Assembly: GCA_004335635.1 (NCBI GenBank) | Contig: QAXH01006541.1 | Location: forward strand, 1 to 32,842 | Source of the DNA: Chloromonas sp. AAM2 | Lineage: Eukaryota > Chlorophyta > Chlorophyceae > Chlamydomonadales > Chlamydomonadaceae | Direction of reading: 5' to 3' | Length of the DNA: 32,842 bases | Shown: positions 11,504 through 21,469 of the stretch, piece after piece | Layout of the letters: each line of letters starts with the position of its first letter | Position numbering within the stretch: the first letter of the stretch is position 1 | Made by a program: the position numbers and the translations under genes | Notes under the pieces: generated by a model | Told to the model about the DNA's origin: nothing | Database searches by the model: none | Seen by the model: only the letters and a program-made list of their open reading frames with translations

Positions 11504-12039
11504 TGGCATTGGAAGTGCACCCAGCAGGTGGGTATTTGATGCACTGCGCGCAGTCCATGCTCTCGAGGTTTGCGTCATTTCTTTGAATCGTTATGTTCTG
11601 TGTCTCTGGTAATCTGCCACCACTCTCAGTAGTGGCCACTGTCCCAGTATTGGCAGTCAACACCGTGCACAGTCCATACACCACATGGACAAAGTCCGGT
11701 AACTCTCCACAGCATTATACACCTCATTACTGAGTCACAAGGAACTGACATGCGACGACCATGATTGCACTGGAAAGGCGAACATACACCGTCTCAGTAT
11801 CAACTACCAAAAATTGTGCTACAACAGTATTTGTTTGCCGGCCTGCACGTACGTAGCATCAGAGCATCTGCGGTTTATGTAACACACGCACACCCAGGTT
11901 CACGGGCATTTCGGCCGCCTATGTACGCCCCCTCAAGACCGCCTGGCCGGCACGCACCCGTCAGTTGAACACTTTTGGCTTATTATGACCCAAGCACAAC
12001 AGATGACGTAGCAGAAGATGTAAATTCCATATATATATA

Positions 12040-12061
12040 CATCTGTAGGTACCTACAGATG
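12040..12061. repeat. 22-bp perfect palindrome
   Basis: CATCTGTAGGT is followed directly by its reverse complement ACCTACAGATG, with no spacer, just after a run of alternating TA. It could form a cruciform or bind a dimeric protein; the function is unknown. Confidence 0.9.
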
Positions 12062-12230
12062 CATACAGGTTTGAACCTAGAAGTTGGGAGCCTCATTGCT
12101 TAGGGGATGGCTTACACAACTTCACCATAAGGAGTAGAGAGTTTTGGGATGAACGTGTAACCTGGGTTGCTCATAGAGCCAAATTCCTACCAAGGAGTCT
12201 TACAGAGTTATTGAAGGATCTACCGCGAGC

Positions 12231-12383
12231 CGTCCTTCATTTCTGCAGAATGTCAGCCAGGAGCCATCAGGTACTATCCTATCCAGCTTGCATCGTTGTA
12301 TCTGTGGCGCAGAATACATCGATATCCGCGCAAAGCGCCGAGGGTGTCCTTCATTTTTGCGGGCGTCAGCCAGGAGCCATTAG
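12231..12383 (+). repeat. diverged direct repeat, two copies about 40 bp
   Basis: Copies at about 12231-12269 and 12345-12383 share GTCCTTCATTT-TGC and GTCAGCCAGGAGCCAT. They are 114 bp apart. They sit upstream of the GT90 gene and may be a local duplication in its 5' region. Confidence 0.6.
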
Positions 12384-12450
12384 ATGTCATCGTGTACATG
12401 AGCCATGGCGCAAATATATGTGCAAGTGCTCAACCGTTACACCGGCTGGC

Positions 12451-12482
12451 CGGACAGATTGCAAAACGGACAGATTGCAAGA
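12451..12482 (+). repeat. 16-bp tandem duplication
   Basis: CGGACAGATTGCAA is repeated with a two-base spacer (AA, then GA). Short and without evident function. Confidence 0.7.
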
Positions 12483-12556
12483 CAAACAGTGGCAGTGGCT
12501 GCCACTCTGGGCCGATTGATACCATTGGCCGATGGGCTGACCGAGGACAGGCTGAG

Positions 12557-15500
12557 ATGCCTGCCACCGTGGCGATGGCTTCAACTTTGCAACGACTTCG
12601 GTCAGCTATCCCATTCGCGGAAGTCAGCCCATTGCGAGCTCCAGTCTTGCGTCTACTGATGCTTGGTGCGCTTGCCACTGCAGCTGAGGTGCGTGATATG
12701 CATGCAAGCCCGGGTGCCCGGCTGAGCAACCTGAAAGCCAGGGCATTTTCTTTGGCTTGCTGCCCCTCCAATATTCGATGTCGTGTACTCAGATAACACT
12801 GGCTTGCCTGAGGCACTGTTCCACAGCCACTCACCTGACCCTGATGCACATGACAGGCTCTTTGACAAGCTCACACCGGCGCTGTCGAGTGTGCTGTGCT
12901 TATTATGCCGTGGTGGCTTGCACAATCCAGGAAATGGCGATGTTAGCATGGACGACTGAGCACATCATCGTGCATCATTGATATCTTGGTTGCCTACGGC
13001 TGCTTTGAGGTGATGCTGTACTCTGTGCAGGCAGCCTATCTGGGGTTTCAGCCTGCAGTGCACGGTCTGCCCGCCTTTGCCGTGCGGCGCCACCTGGTCC
13101 TGGGCACCAGTGCCCTGCCTGACGGGGACTTCTACATAGTGGATGCCATCCGCTCGCCTGCCCAGCAGCGGGCACTCAACCTCAGCGAGGTGCTGCCGGA
13201 CGGCTTCAACTCATCTGCGTCATGTGCTGTGAATGCACAGCGGGTGAGTCTGCGAGCTAGCCGTTTGCAGAGGTTACAGACTAGTGCTCTGGAGCACTAC
13301 TAACTGGCAACTACTTAACTTCGATAATTCATCTGCCAGCAGAACCACTCGTTGCTTGGTGAATCAAGCCTCGGCTTGCAAAGTTTGGTGCTCAGTTGCA
13401 CGGGTGGTGCAAACTTGAATTTGTGTGGGGTGGGCGGTGGAGGAGGGAAGTCCGTGGTGGTTCTGGCCCGTGGACATATGGTCTAGCACTGTTGGGATCC
13501 CCTCTTCTGCCTCGTAGTTGCATCATGTCCGTACCACCCACAGTGTCTCATTGTCTGCCTGCCCCTGCAGGTGGCGGAGCCGATGAGCGCGCTGTACGAG
13601 CGGCGGCCACATCCGCCTCGCCCGCTGCCCGGGGGTGTTCCGCGTGCGTTCTACCGCTGGCCGGGCAACGTCACACGCGAGCAGTACGACGCCGTGCCCT
13701 ACAGCCAGCGGGGTCCGCTCTGCGGACACTGCACAAATTTCGTAACCTATAAGGTGCAGCCTGTTGGCACACACTCACTCACGCAAGGCTGGACTGGGCT
13801 ATACGGCTTGAGGCCTGGAGCTGCTAGGAATACTACGCAGTCACCATAACGTGTGTCTATCATAGCAATGGCAGCTGGGCCAAGAGCGGCTATGTTGTCA
13901 TGCTGTGTGTGTTGCAGCACCAAAACTTGAAACTGTTGTCGTGCTTGCTCAATGAAGTTGATTGGCCCTGCGTGTCTCCTTCTCGGGCCGCAGCACTAGA
14001 TTTGTATCTCAGATATTACAACTTACCTTCCTGGTCACCCGCTGCTTGTATGTAATAATGCATTGCCCACGTGGCTTGCAGCAGCAGAGGCAAGGAGGCA
14101 AGTTGCACGTATCTGCTTGACTATGATCTTGCTGCAGATTATGGAGGGTCAACTGTACCGAGGCCCCGAGCCGGACGCATACCCGGACATGGCCCGCTAT
14201 CGGAAGGTGAAACAATGCCGTGCACCATGCGTGCCAATGACAATCGCATCACAACTGCATCACAATTGCCAGGTTGTTTTCTCTGTAAAGAGCCCATGCT
14301 CATGGTTAATGTCGCCAACTGCAAACTCATGCTGATGTTGAGTTTGGGTTTCAACAATGTGGCTAATGGCAAGGCCCTCCTGGAGCCTGAGGCAAAAGCA
14401 CCTCCTGAAATCGGTGGCATTGAGGCATTGCGTTTGCGACCTGCTGCAGCTGCCCCGTCGTCAGATGTCTAGGTTGTCAGTTGAATTCCTTTGCCAAGTG
14501 CTACTTGTGACAGCTTCCACACGCGCAAACACACGCACACGCACACGCACTGCAGACTGGTGTTGGATGCACATGTCTACAGCCTGTGTCAAGGCCACAC
14601 AAAAAGCACAGGCTTTTACACAGCGGGTACACCAAACAGACACATGCTCTTCCAATTTGCCATGCCTCCACCACGTTGCCGAACTGCCATTGCAGACAGC
14701 AGAGGACATGTTGCTAGTGGTGCTGTATCTGTGGGAACTGCCAGACATGGACTTCAAGTTGCACTTTGGCGACGGCTGCCCGACGGACGCACCCGCATTC
14801 AGTGAGTCCGACCACACAGGCGCCCGGCCCCTAGCATGCACCTCGTCGCACAGACCCTAAAGCAGCTCAAGCGTGGGGGGGGGAAATCCTGGCTTCTCAC
14901 ACACACACACACACACACACACCTGAGCGCACAGGCCTGAAGTGTGATGCCGGGTTAAGGAGACTGCCCCATTGCTTGCATGTTTGAGCCGTGTGTTGGC
15001 CGTGTGCAGGTTGGAACGTGTGCCGACACAAGGCGAAGGGAGGCTTCACCATGCCATCCGCCTCGGCCTGGGGCAAGGCGCTGGGGCCGCTGCAGACACA
15101 GGTGGGTCGCAGGGGGCCGCTCAGTGAAGCGGTATCACAATCCAGCGACCCACTTGCACCGTGATCCTGCCACCTCACCACGGCGCTACACTCATCACAA
15201 TGCAGTTGGTTCAGTGCATCTATCAGGATCACTCCATTGCACCGCCTGCGGCCATGTGTGTTGAGGGTGGCGTGCTGCTGAATCATGATGGAGTGCCGTT
15301 TTGCTGCACACCTGCGTGCTGCAACGCTTTGATGCCAGTGCCGGATGGATGGATGGTATGGCCGACCGTCCGAGCTTGACCGGCCACGTATCCATCGCAT
15401 GCACGTGAACCCTGCGCATCACAGGCCTCCCGCCGCCCCTGTGTGAGTCATGCCGCAGGTGTTCCACGCGTGCCTCGACCAGCGCTACCCGACCGACAGC

Positions 15501-18500
15501 CGCCGGCCGGTCGCTTTCTGGCGCGGCACCAACACGGACACCAACCTAGTGGACAACTTCACGGGCGATGACTACAGACAAGTGCGCGGACAGATGTAAT
15601 GGCGGTTATTGTTGAGGCCGATGTTTGCTGTTTCAGCCGGTTTTGTTTTGAATACTGTTGGTCATAAGCAAGATGAGCCTAAGCTTGGACCCATAAGTAG
15701 GAAGCCCCAGTGCAACGGCTTGGTACACACTCGTAACGTTTTCGTTGTGTGGTATGACTCTGCCTTCCGTGCAGCTTATCTCGGATTCATCCAAACCCGA
15801 CTCAAAACCCTTGATTTTAGAAGAAGGTCTAATGGTCAATGCTGATAAGTGGCAGAGAGGCATGTCATTACAACTGATGTTAACTTAACAGGCGATCGTG
15901 AAGGCAGCGTCATATCGCCAACCAATGCGTTGTAAGGTGCTTGTACCTCCAACTGGTACTTTACACTTACTGGTAAGTCTTGGGCAATCTTGAAGGTTGA
16001 AACAAGGTCATCAACCCTTAACCCTTAACGAGTGAAGATGTGCCGTTATGGGCCATACTTGTACAAACCAAAGGGGCAATTTCTGAGTGTACGGCACAAC
16101 ACACACACACAGTTCTGCTTAATCCTGCCCTGCCCTGCCTGATGCTCTGCAGGCCGCACGCATCCGCTTGCACATGGACTTTCAGCCGACAGAGGAAACG
16201 CGCATAGACGCCCAGCTATCCTCACTCATTTTCGCAGGTGAGATTGGGTCAGCAAGTTATTACGTTACACATGCAACTCACTTGAAGACTCGGGGTTGGG
16301 AGGACCCCAGGAGTTTGTGTGGTGTTGCACAACTTGACTTCAGCACAGCTGCAGCAGCGCCTGACTCTCCTGCATAGGCACAACTTGAAGCAGGCAGGTC
16401 CAGCGGCGCACTGGCTCCGAGCCCTGGTCATCAGTGCCCAACCCTGGTCCTGCATGGCTTTCCAGACCCCATGTGCCCGTTCTTCGACGTTAACTTTGTT
16501 GAAGTGTGTAAAGGAAAAACTAGAAAATGGGTTAACTGCAGATTCCCAAGTCAAGGCCGCGGTGGGTCGCATTGCCCCGAGTGTGGCCATGGAGGAGTTC
16601 AACCACGCGGCCGTTATTCTGGACCTTGACGGCAATGGCTGGAGTGACAGATGGGCCAGGATCATACACTACAACACCTTCGTTCTGAAGCAGGTATTGG
16701 CCAAACACAACCATTAATCTTATGACTATTCCTGCATTCTTGCGGGGCTGCACATACCATTCCTGGAGTCACAGTAGTAGTAGTTGTGCCTTTCGGGTAC
16801 CTGGCTTGTTAACGGTAAACTGTTGCATGTTGGCTCCCCCACGTAGTCTTCCATGTATGTTGCATGTTGGCCCCCCCGGGCGTGGTATGGTAAGTTCTGC
16901 TGAATGCATGTTACATTGTGAGCGCGTTGAGATGCTGGAGCCATACTGTGCACATTTCCCATATCGTTGGCTCCACTCGCAGGCCTCCAACTACTCGGCC
17001 TTCTTCGAGCACCTCCTGGGGGCAGGGCCTGTGGGGTTTTTCAGGAACGACCTCAGCGACTTGCAGGTACCGGGGTGTGTGGCGACGATGGTGGTGAACA
17101 GCGTTAAAAACCTTGGCAATTGTTAATGAGTGGCAAGGACCAGGGGGGGGCGCAACACGCCAGGTGCCAACAGGTAGTCAGGTGCCTTACAAACGTTGCT
17201 GCTCTGTGCCAGTGCCATGGTCTGCTGTGCTGTGCAGCAAGTGGTTGACCGGACGCTGTTGGCTTGGAGGGAGATTCCCAAGCGAGTCCAGGGCAAGGTG
17301 CTCAAGCGACAGACCTTCGCTGCCGCACTACTGCACCAGGTGCGGAGCGGCACCAGCTGTGACTGCCGCTTGCCTGTCAGATGTCTGGTGTCCCAGCGTG
17401 TGCGGCCGTTGACAGCCTGCCTGCCAGTCGGACACTGCGGATCCGTTGGTCCAAAATGCTTCTGCCTCTGGGGCATGCCTCACCCTCTTTGATACACGGT
17501 CTCATGATCCACAAAAAAACAAATGACTTTGTGCGTGTGTACGAGTGCATTGTTCTACCACGGTGTGTGGTGTTGGTGGACAACGTTGTGAGTGCTTAGC
17601 TGTACTTCATCTCTCACGCAAACAGGGGCTTTTGGATCACATAGTAATCAACTTCGTAACTAGAGGGCATTGGCAATCACGAGGGAGTGCACACCAGCAA
17701 GCACGTCCACGCAAGTATCAAACCTGTACAAGTATCAGATGCGTGCTGCTCAGCTTCAAACACCCGAATAAGCAACCTGCACAAATGCGTGTCATGACCA
17801 GAATGCGACCACCATGTCAGGTCAATCTTTGATATGTATTAAACTACAGCACTGCAGCCAACGCCTTACAAGCTCACTGGTTCTTGGCCTCTGGCCTTTA
17901 AAATGGCACTGCACTCGGTACCAAGGGCACTTGATGCTCCACCCACTGGACTTTGCGATGCAATTAGGCCTGTTGCTCTTTGCTTGCCTTTGCTTTGCAG
18001 ATGGGAGTCGCTGAGGCCATGGGGCACAGCCTCATGGTGTACCACTCCAAAGTAACCTGGAAGGTAGGCGTGCAACAACTTTATAACCTGGTTCAATGCC
18101 AAGCCTATACTGAAAACTCTACCCATGAACGCAAAACAGAACAAAATTGGGAAAAAAGCCAAACGGTTGGCCATTGCTTGCCTGCTGCTCGAGTCAAAGT
18201 GGGCTTGGCGACCTGGCTCCAGGTGCAACTCACTCCTTGTGCCCCGACCCGCTGCAACTTCAGCTGCAGACTGTTGCCATGACCTGTGTTGCCTGCAGAC
18301 TGTCATGGAGCCAAACTACACGCTGGTGCCTTTCCGAGACGCGTGCCACGCTGGCTGCACCAGTCTGCCGATCGAGCTGTGCACAAATGTCAGATTGTAC
18401 AAGGCGCAGGAGCAGGCCTGGTATCACTTCTCACCGCCACCACCCGCATCCAACAAGGGTGCATGGGCGGAGTGGTTCAGCAGACTGTATCGGTGGAGAA

Positions 18501-18514
18501 CTGGAACAGGGTAG
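12557..18514 (+). CDS. GT90 (CAP10/Rumi-type) glycosyltransferase-like protein
   Basis: Family GT90 enzymes transfer sugars in the secretory pathway; the acceptor here is unknown. Twelve phase-consistent exons are 13031-13243, 13571-13753, 14138-14206, 14696-14801, 15010-15101, 15459-15581, 16153-16237, 16542-16693, 16983-17066, 17238-17339, 18001-18063 and 18299-18514 (TAG), giving 495 residues. Family features in order are NVTREQYDAV, the QLYRGPEPDA strand, the LPDMDFKLHFGD block, FTMPSASAWG, AFWRGTNTDTN (the WRG-S/T motif), ARIRLHMDF and LDLDGNGWSDRWARI (the DG-GWS-R motif) with FVLKQ, then FFEHLL and RNDLSDL. The His-Tyr usually found before the DLSDL block is absent (GPVGFF). The N-terminus is uncertain. 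A possible first exon, 12557-12688, encodes a hydrophobic anchor (LRLLMLGALATAA), and a coding-like stretch at 12765-12958 (YSDNTGLPEALFHSHSPDPD) could be a second exon, but its phases do not close cleanly. Confidence 0.75.
14898..14922 (+). repeat. (CA)n microsatellite in a GT90 intron
   Basis: About twelve CA units follow a G run, inside the intron between 14801 and 15010. A less regular CACACG tract occurs near 14520. Confidence 0.95.
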
Positions 18515-18788
18515 CTGCCTGCCCACTGTCTGTTATCTGACGTGTGATCCAACCCGAGGAATAGTCTGTGCATTGAACAAAGAAATGCGTGCCTGACCTT
18601 TGCAATGCCATTAAGTATGTGCGCTCTGTTGTACAGTTCCGCGCTGCACTTCAGTGTGCTGTTGTTATCTGGTAACCAGCATGTCACGTGTGAGAGGGAT
18701 AGGTGACCCAGTTTTGCAGGTGACAGGTGCGCTGACAACTCACTAGGTAACTAGGTCTGATGTAGGCTGTGCGAGACGGTCAGGTAAA

Positions 18789-18793
18789 TGTAA
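18789..18793 (+). terminator. TGTAA, candidate poly(A) signal of the GT90 gene
   Basis: The first TGTAA after the GT90 stop, about 275 nt downstream. Several more lie in the tandem repeat at 19028-19219. The assignment is by motif and position only. Confidence 0.35.
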
Positions 18794-18959
18794 GTCGAAA
18801 AAGCTCATTTCACGGTTTCCCCATCGGGGCCATCGTTCTTCCGCCTGCCTTCACCTCAGCATGTGGGGGCCAAGTCCCTTGATGACAAGGCTGCGAAATG
18901 GTGCTGGTTTTCAACCCAACGTACTTGTCCTCATTACAAAGCATTTGCTAGGAATCAAC

Positions 18960-19022
18960 ACCAGTGTGCTGGCAAGCCCGAGTACCAGTGTGCTCGTGAG
19001 CCCGAGTACCAGTGTGCTGGTA
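18960..19022 (+). repeat. 24-bp tandem repeat, 2.6 copies
   Basis: ACCAGTGTGCTGGCAAGCCC and its GAGT continuation repeat at 18960, 18984 and 19008, with changes in the middle. The unit length keeps a frame (QCAGKPEY type), but I see no gene here. Confidence 0.85.
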
Positions 19023-19027
19023 GTCAG

Positions 19028-19219
19028 GTTGGAGTGACTGTTAAGTGTAACTTAATCAAGTTGGAGTGACTGTTAAGTGTAACTTAGTCAAGTTGGAGTG
19101 ACTGGTAAGTGTAACTTAGTCAAGTTGGAGTGACTTGTAAGTGTAACTTAGTCAAGTTGGAGTGACTTATAAGTGTAACTTAGTCAAGTTGGAGTGACTG
19201 GCAAGTGTAACTGGTTTGA
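19028..19219 (+). repeat. 32-bp minisatellite, six copies
   Basis: Unit GTTGGAGTGACTGTTAAGTG followed by TAACTTAGTCAA, repeated six times head to tail. Differences are concentrated at the GTT/GGT/TGT/TAT/GGC site after GACT and at the unit end; the last copy degenerates. Every unit holds AAGTGTAACTT, so TGTAA occurs six times. There are no spacers, so it is not a CRISPR array. Confidence 0.95.
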
Positions 19220-19408
19220 ATACGCGCTCTTGCCACCTAGTAGTATTCACATGTGTGGTCGCCCAGGGTTCCTCCCGTGATACGTATGTCAGCCGACACA
19301 GCACGTTGGTTTATTTACCCCCCTTCAAATGTGAGTTGGACGTGCCTGGTACCCTCCAGGCCTGCTTCCCTCTAGGACCACCGTGTAATTGGCATTGAAG
19401 TCGAGCGG

Positions 19409-19483
19409 AGTGAAGGGGATATATAGTACCCCCAGGGGTGACCACCACCACTACTATCCAGGTGTGTCGCAATCCCCTTCACT
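19409..19483. repeat. 12-bp inverted repeat with 51-nt spacer
   Basis: AGTGAAGGGGAT (19409-19420) and its exact reverse complement ATCCCCTTCACT (19472-19483). The spacer begins ATATAGTACCCCCAGGGG, which could itself pair. It may be a small mobile-element remnant or a hairpin. Confidence 0.7.
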
Positions 19484-19710
19484 GGTAGGTTGGACGGGTT
19501 GAAATACCTCCCCTCTTGTGGAAAGGGCCAAACTTTCACATGGTCGCATCAAAATCTATTGGACATGACAACGTGACGCCCCTTGTGCTTAGCACAAAGA
19601 CGCTTCTTGCCACTGAAGTATTATAGTCAGAACAGCAGCAACACAAAGCTCAACTTGTCAAATTGTTACAAAAATAGAAGTTTGCCAGTTAGCTAGTTTG
19701 GGCCTAGGTG

Positions 19711-19811
19711 TTGAACAGTTGATGAACTTCTTCATTTGATGAACCATTTGAACCATTTCATTTGATGAACCATTTCATTTGAACCTTCTCAGTTGATGAA
19801 CCTTTTCATCA
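19711..19811 (+). repeat. irregular repeats of TTTGATGAACCATTTCA
   Basis: Short, imperfect units of GTTGATGAAC, TTTGATGAACCATT and TTTGAACC are repeated and interleaved. Low-complexity slippage product. Confidence 0.7.
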
Positions 19812-20004
19812 CTTACGTTTGGTGATTGGCAGGCACTGTATGTGTCGTGGAGGGCGCGGCAACGTTGCAACAACTGTCTAGAAGCTGGGTACGGGAACAG
19901 GTCTTAAGGCCAGCGCGCACATAGGTGTGTCGGTCTGATACAAGAATTCAGACCTTGCGGTGCATAACTGTGTGTGTTTCGCGTGAAGGAATACGAACTT
20001 ACGA

Positions 20005-20268
20005 ATGAGTTTCTCCGCTGCGAGCCGTTTGTGTGCAGCTGCTGCTGCTGGTCCGGACTGCGCCAAGGGCAACAGCGCCAATTCCAATCGCAGTGGCACT
20101 GGACCCTGCCTCTTGTGCTTCGTCATCGAGGGCGCCGACAGCATAGCAGACGTACAAGCCGCAGTTTTGTCTTCCCGCACAAGGTATGGCCGACTTTCAA
20201 AATCTACGCGTAGACAATTCACAATACATATATTCAGAGCTGTCTACCACGTGCCTGTTACCATGTGA
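20005..20268 (+). CDS. weak candidate ORF or first exon, unknown
   Basis: An 87-codon frame starting at ATG. The first 60 residues look plausible: an Ala-rich, arginine-containing start (MSFSAASRLCAAAAAG) like an organelle presequence, then a Ser/Asn-rich linker and GPCLLCFVIEGADSIADVQ. A possible donor (ACAAG|GTATGG) at about 20183 would end an exon there, but no downstream exon was found. The opposite strand is also open in this GC-rich stretch, so chance is a real alternative. Confidence 0.25.
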   Translation: MSFSAASRLCAAAAAGPDCAKGNSANSNRSGTGPCLLCFVIEGADSIADVQAAVLSSRTRYGRLSKSTRRQFTIHIFRAVYHVPVTM

Positions 20269-21469
20269 CCCGCTCTGACTCTGTTTACATGGAACAGTGC
20301 GCTAACATGCAAACGCGCTTCACAATGGAGGTGCATCACTAGAGTGACAATGTGCAGCGACAGCAAGGGCTCATCGCCTGCACTGTCAGGTCATCACCGC
20401 CAAGTGACTGCACGCTGCCAGTGGAATGACAGTGTAGGCGCACCAAGTGTCACAAATCAGGTGGCATGAAGCCAGAGATAAGTCAGAGTCTCCCCTGGAG
20501 TTTGGCCATGTAGGTGTGAAGCAGTGCACCGCGCACTTGATCACACAAAACAGCACGCAGACAGCCAGTGGCCATGGCTGATGAACGGTCTGAGAACCCA
20601 AATCACAAGCAGCAAAGAAGCAGAACACCTGACTCAGGGTGCCAGGATAACAGCACGAAGTATCACCAGCACGTCCAAACACAAGTACAGGTGGCAAGAT
20701 AGATAACAACGCAGGATATTTACATTTTCCGCGGGTTGCATGTGTGCGCGCAACCCAAACATACTTGTGCTCCAAAACAGCAATCACACTGCTGCACAAG
20801 CAATGGCCTCAGGGGCCCCTCTCTGTGACAATTTCCTTCAGCGCAGGTTCCAAGTCACGCCCAATCATGCAAACTTGCCCACGCACCCAACAAGTGCGCT
20901 TTGCAAGTGTGACATGCTGCCTAACCCGGCTCAGTAACGGGGCCACAAGGACAAGAACAGAAAGCTTTGACGCTTTGTTGTTACTGATGCCAAGGAGTGA
21001 ACAAGAATACTAGCAGATGAAACTGAACTCTGAACGATTGAGGCTGTCATCCGGCATGAGGGCACGCGTTGTTGTGTGCGAGGCGGTGCTTGGTGGAGGC
21101 GTCACAAAACAGTGCGGTCAGCCATCTTGGACGGCCAGGGAGGTTGGCAGCTCGCACGCAGCAGACAGTCCATAAGGCCGGGAATGCTTTGCTGGCTGGT
21201 TTTCTTGTCACGCGACACACAAAATGACGTTGCTGGCCAGTGTCGGTAATGTGTGGTGGGAGTCGTGCTGCTGGACTTGGCATGCTGGCAGAAATCAAAC
21301 AGTCGTGTGATTTGCATGCACCAGCTCCGGGTCAGCAGTGTATGTCACCAAGGTGTTGTATTGTGTATGGGGTGACCACCACAGCGGCAACCAACCTCTG
21401 CTGACCCGGTGGGATGCCCAGTCGGGGGACAGGCAAGCGGTTGCTCTCTCCTCTCGTGACCTGAACCGA

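Larger units (their letters stand above)
9725..12556. other. intergenic region between divergent UOX and GT90 genes
   Basis: No exon chain is supported. It contains the assembly gap, a palindrome, direct repeats and presumably both promoters. AT-rich TATATATATA occurs near 12030. Long frames crossing the gap exist only because N was read as open. Confidence 0.5.
18515..21469. other. repeat-rich intergenic region between convergent genes
   Basis: The GT90 and CBP60-like genes point toward each other here. The region holds several minisatellites and an inverted repeat, listed separately, plus one weak open frame. No exon chain could be assembled. Confidence 0.6.

Noticed and set aside
10617..11684. 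Long open frames on both strands across 10.6-11.7 kb (up to 331 codons)
   Set aside because: They exist only because the N gap at 10959-11503 was read as open; the flanking residues show no coding features.
15609..15863. Open frames on both strands within a GT90 intron
   Set aside because: They lie between two securely joined GT90 exons and show no conserved features.
16014..16030. CCCTTAACCCTTAA, telomere-like
   Set aside because: Only two units, inside an intron; chance or simple slippage.
19028..19219. Possible CRISPR array
   Set aside because: The 32-bp units are directly adjacent with no spacers, and the genome is eukaryotic; it is a minisatellite.
19878..20222. 114-codon minus-strand frame
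   Set aside because: Overlaps a GC-rich stretch open on both strands, with no motif or partner exon; the plus-strand frame has a slightly more protein-like composition.
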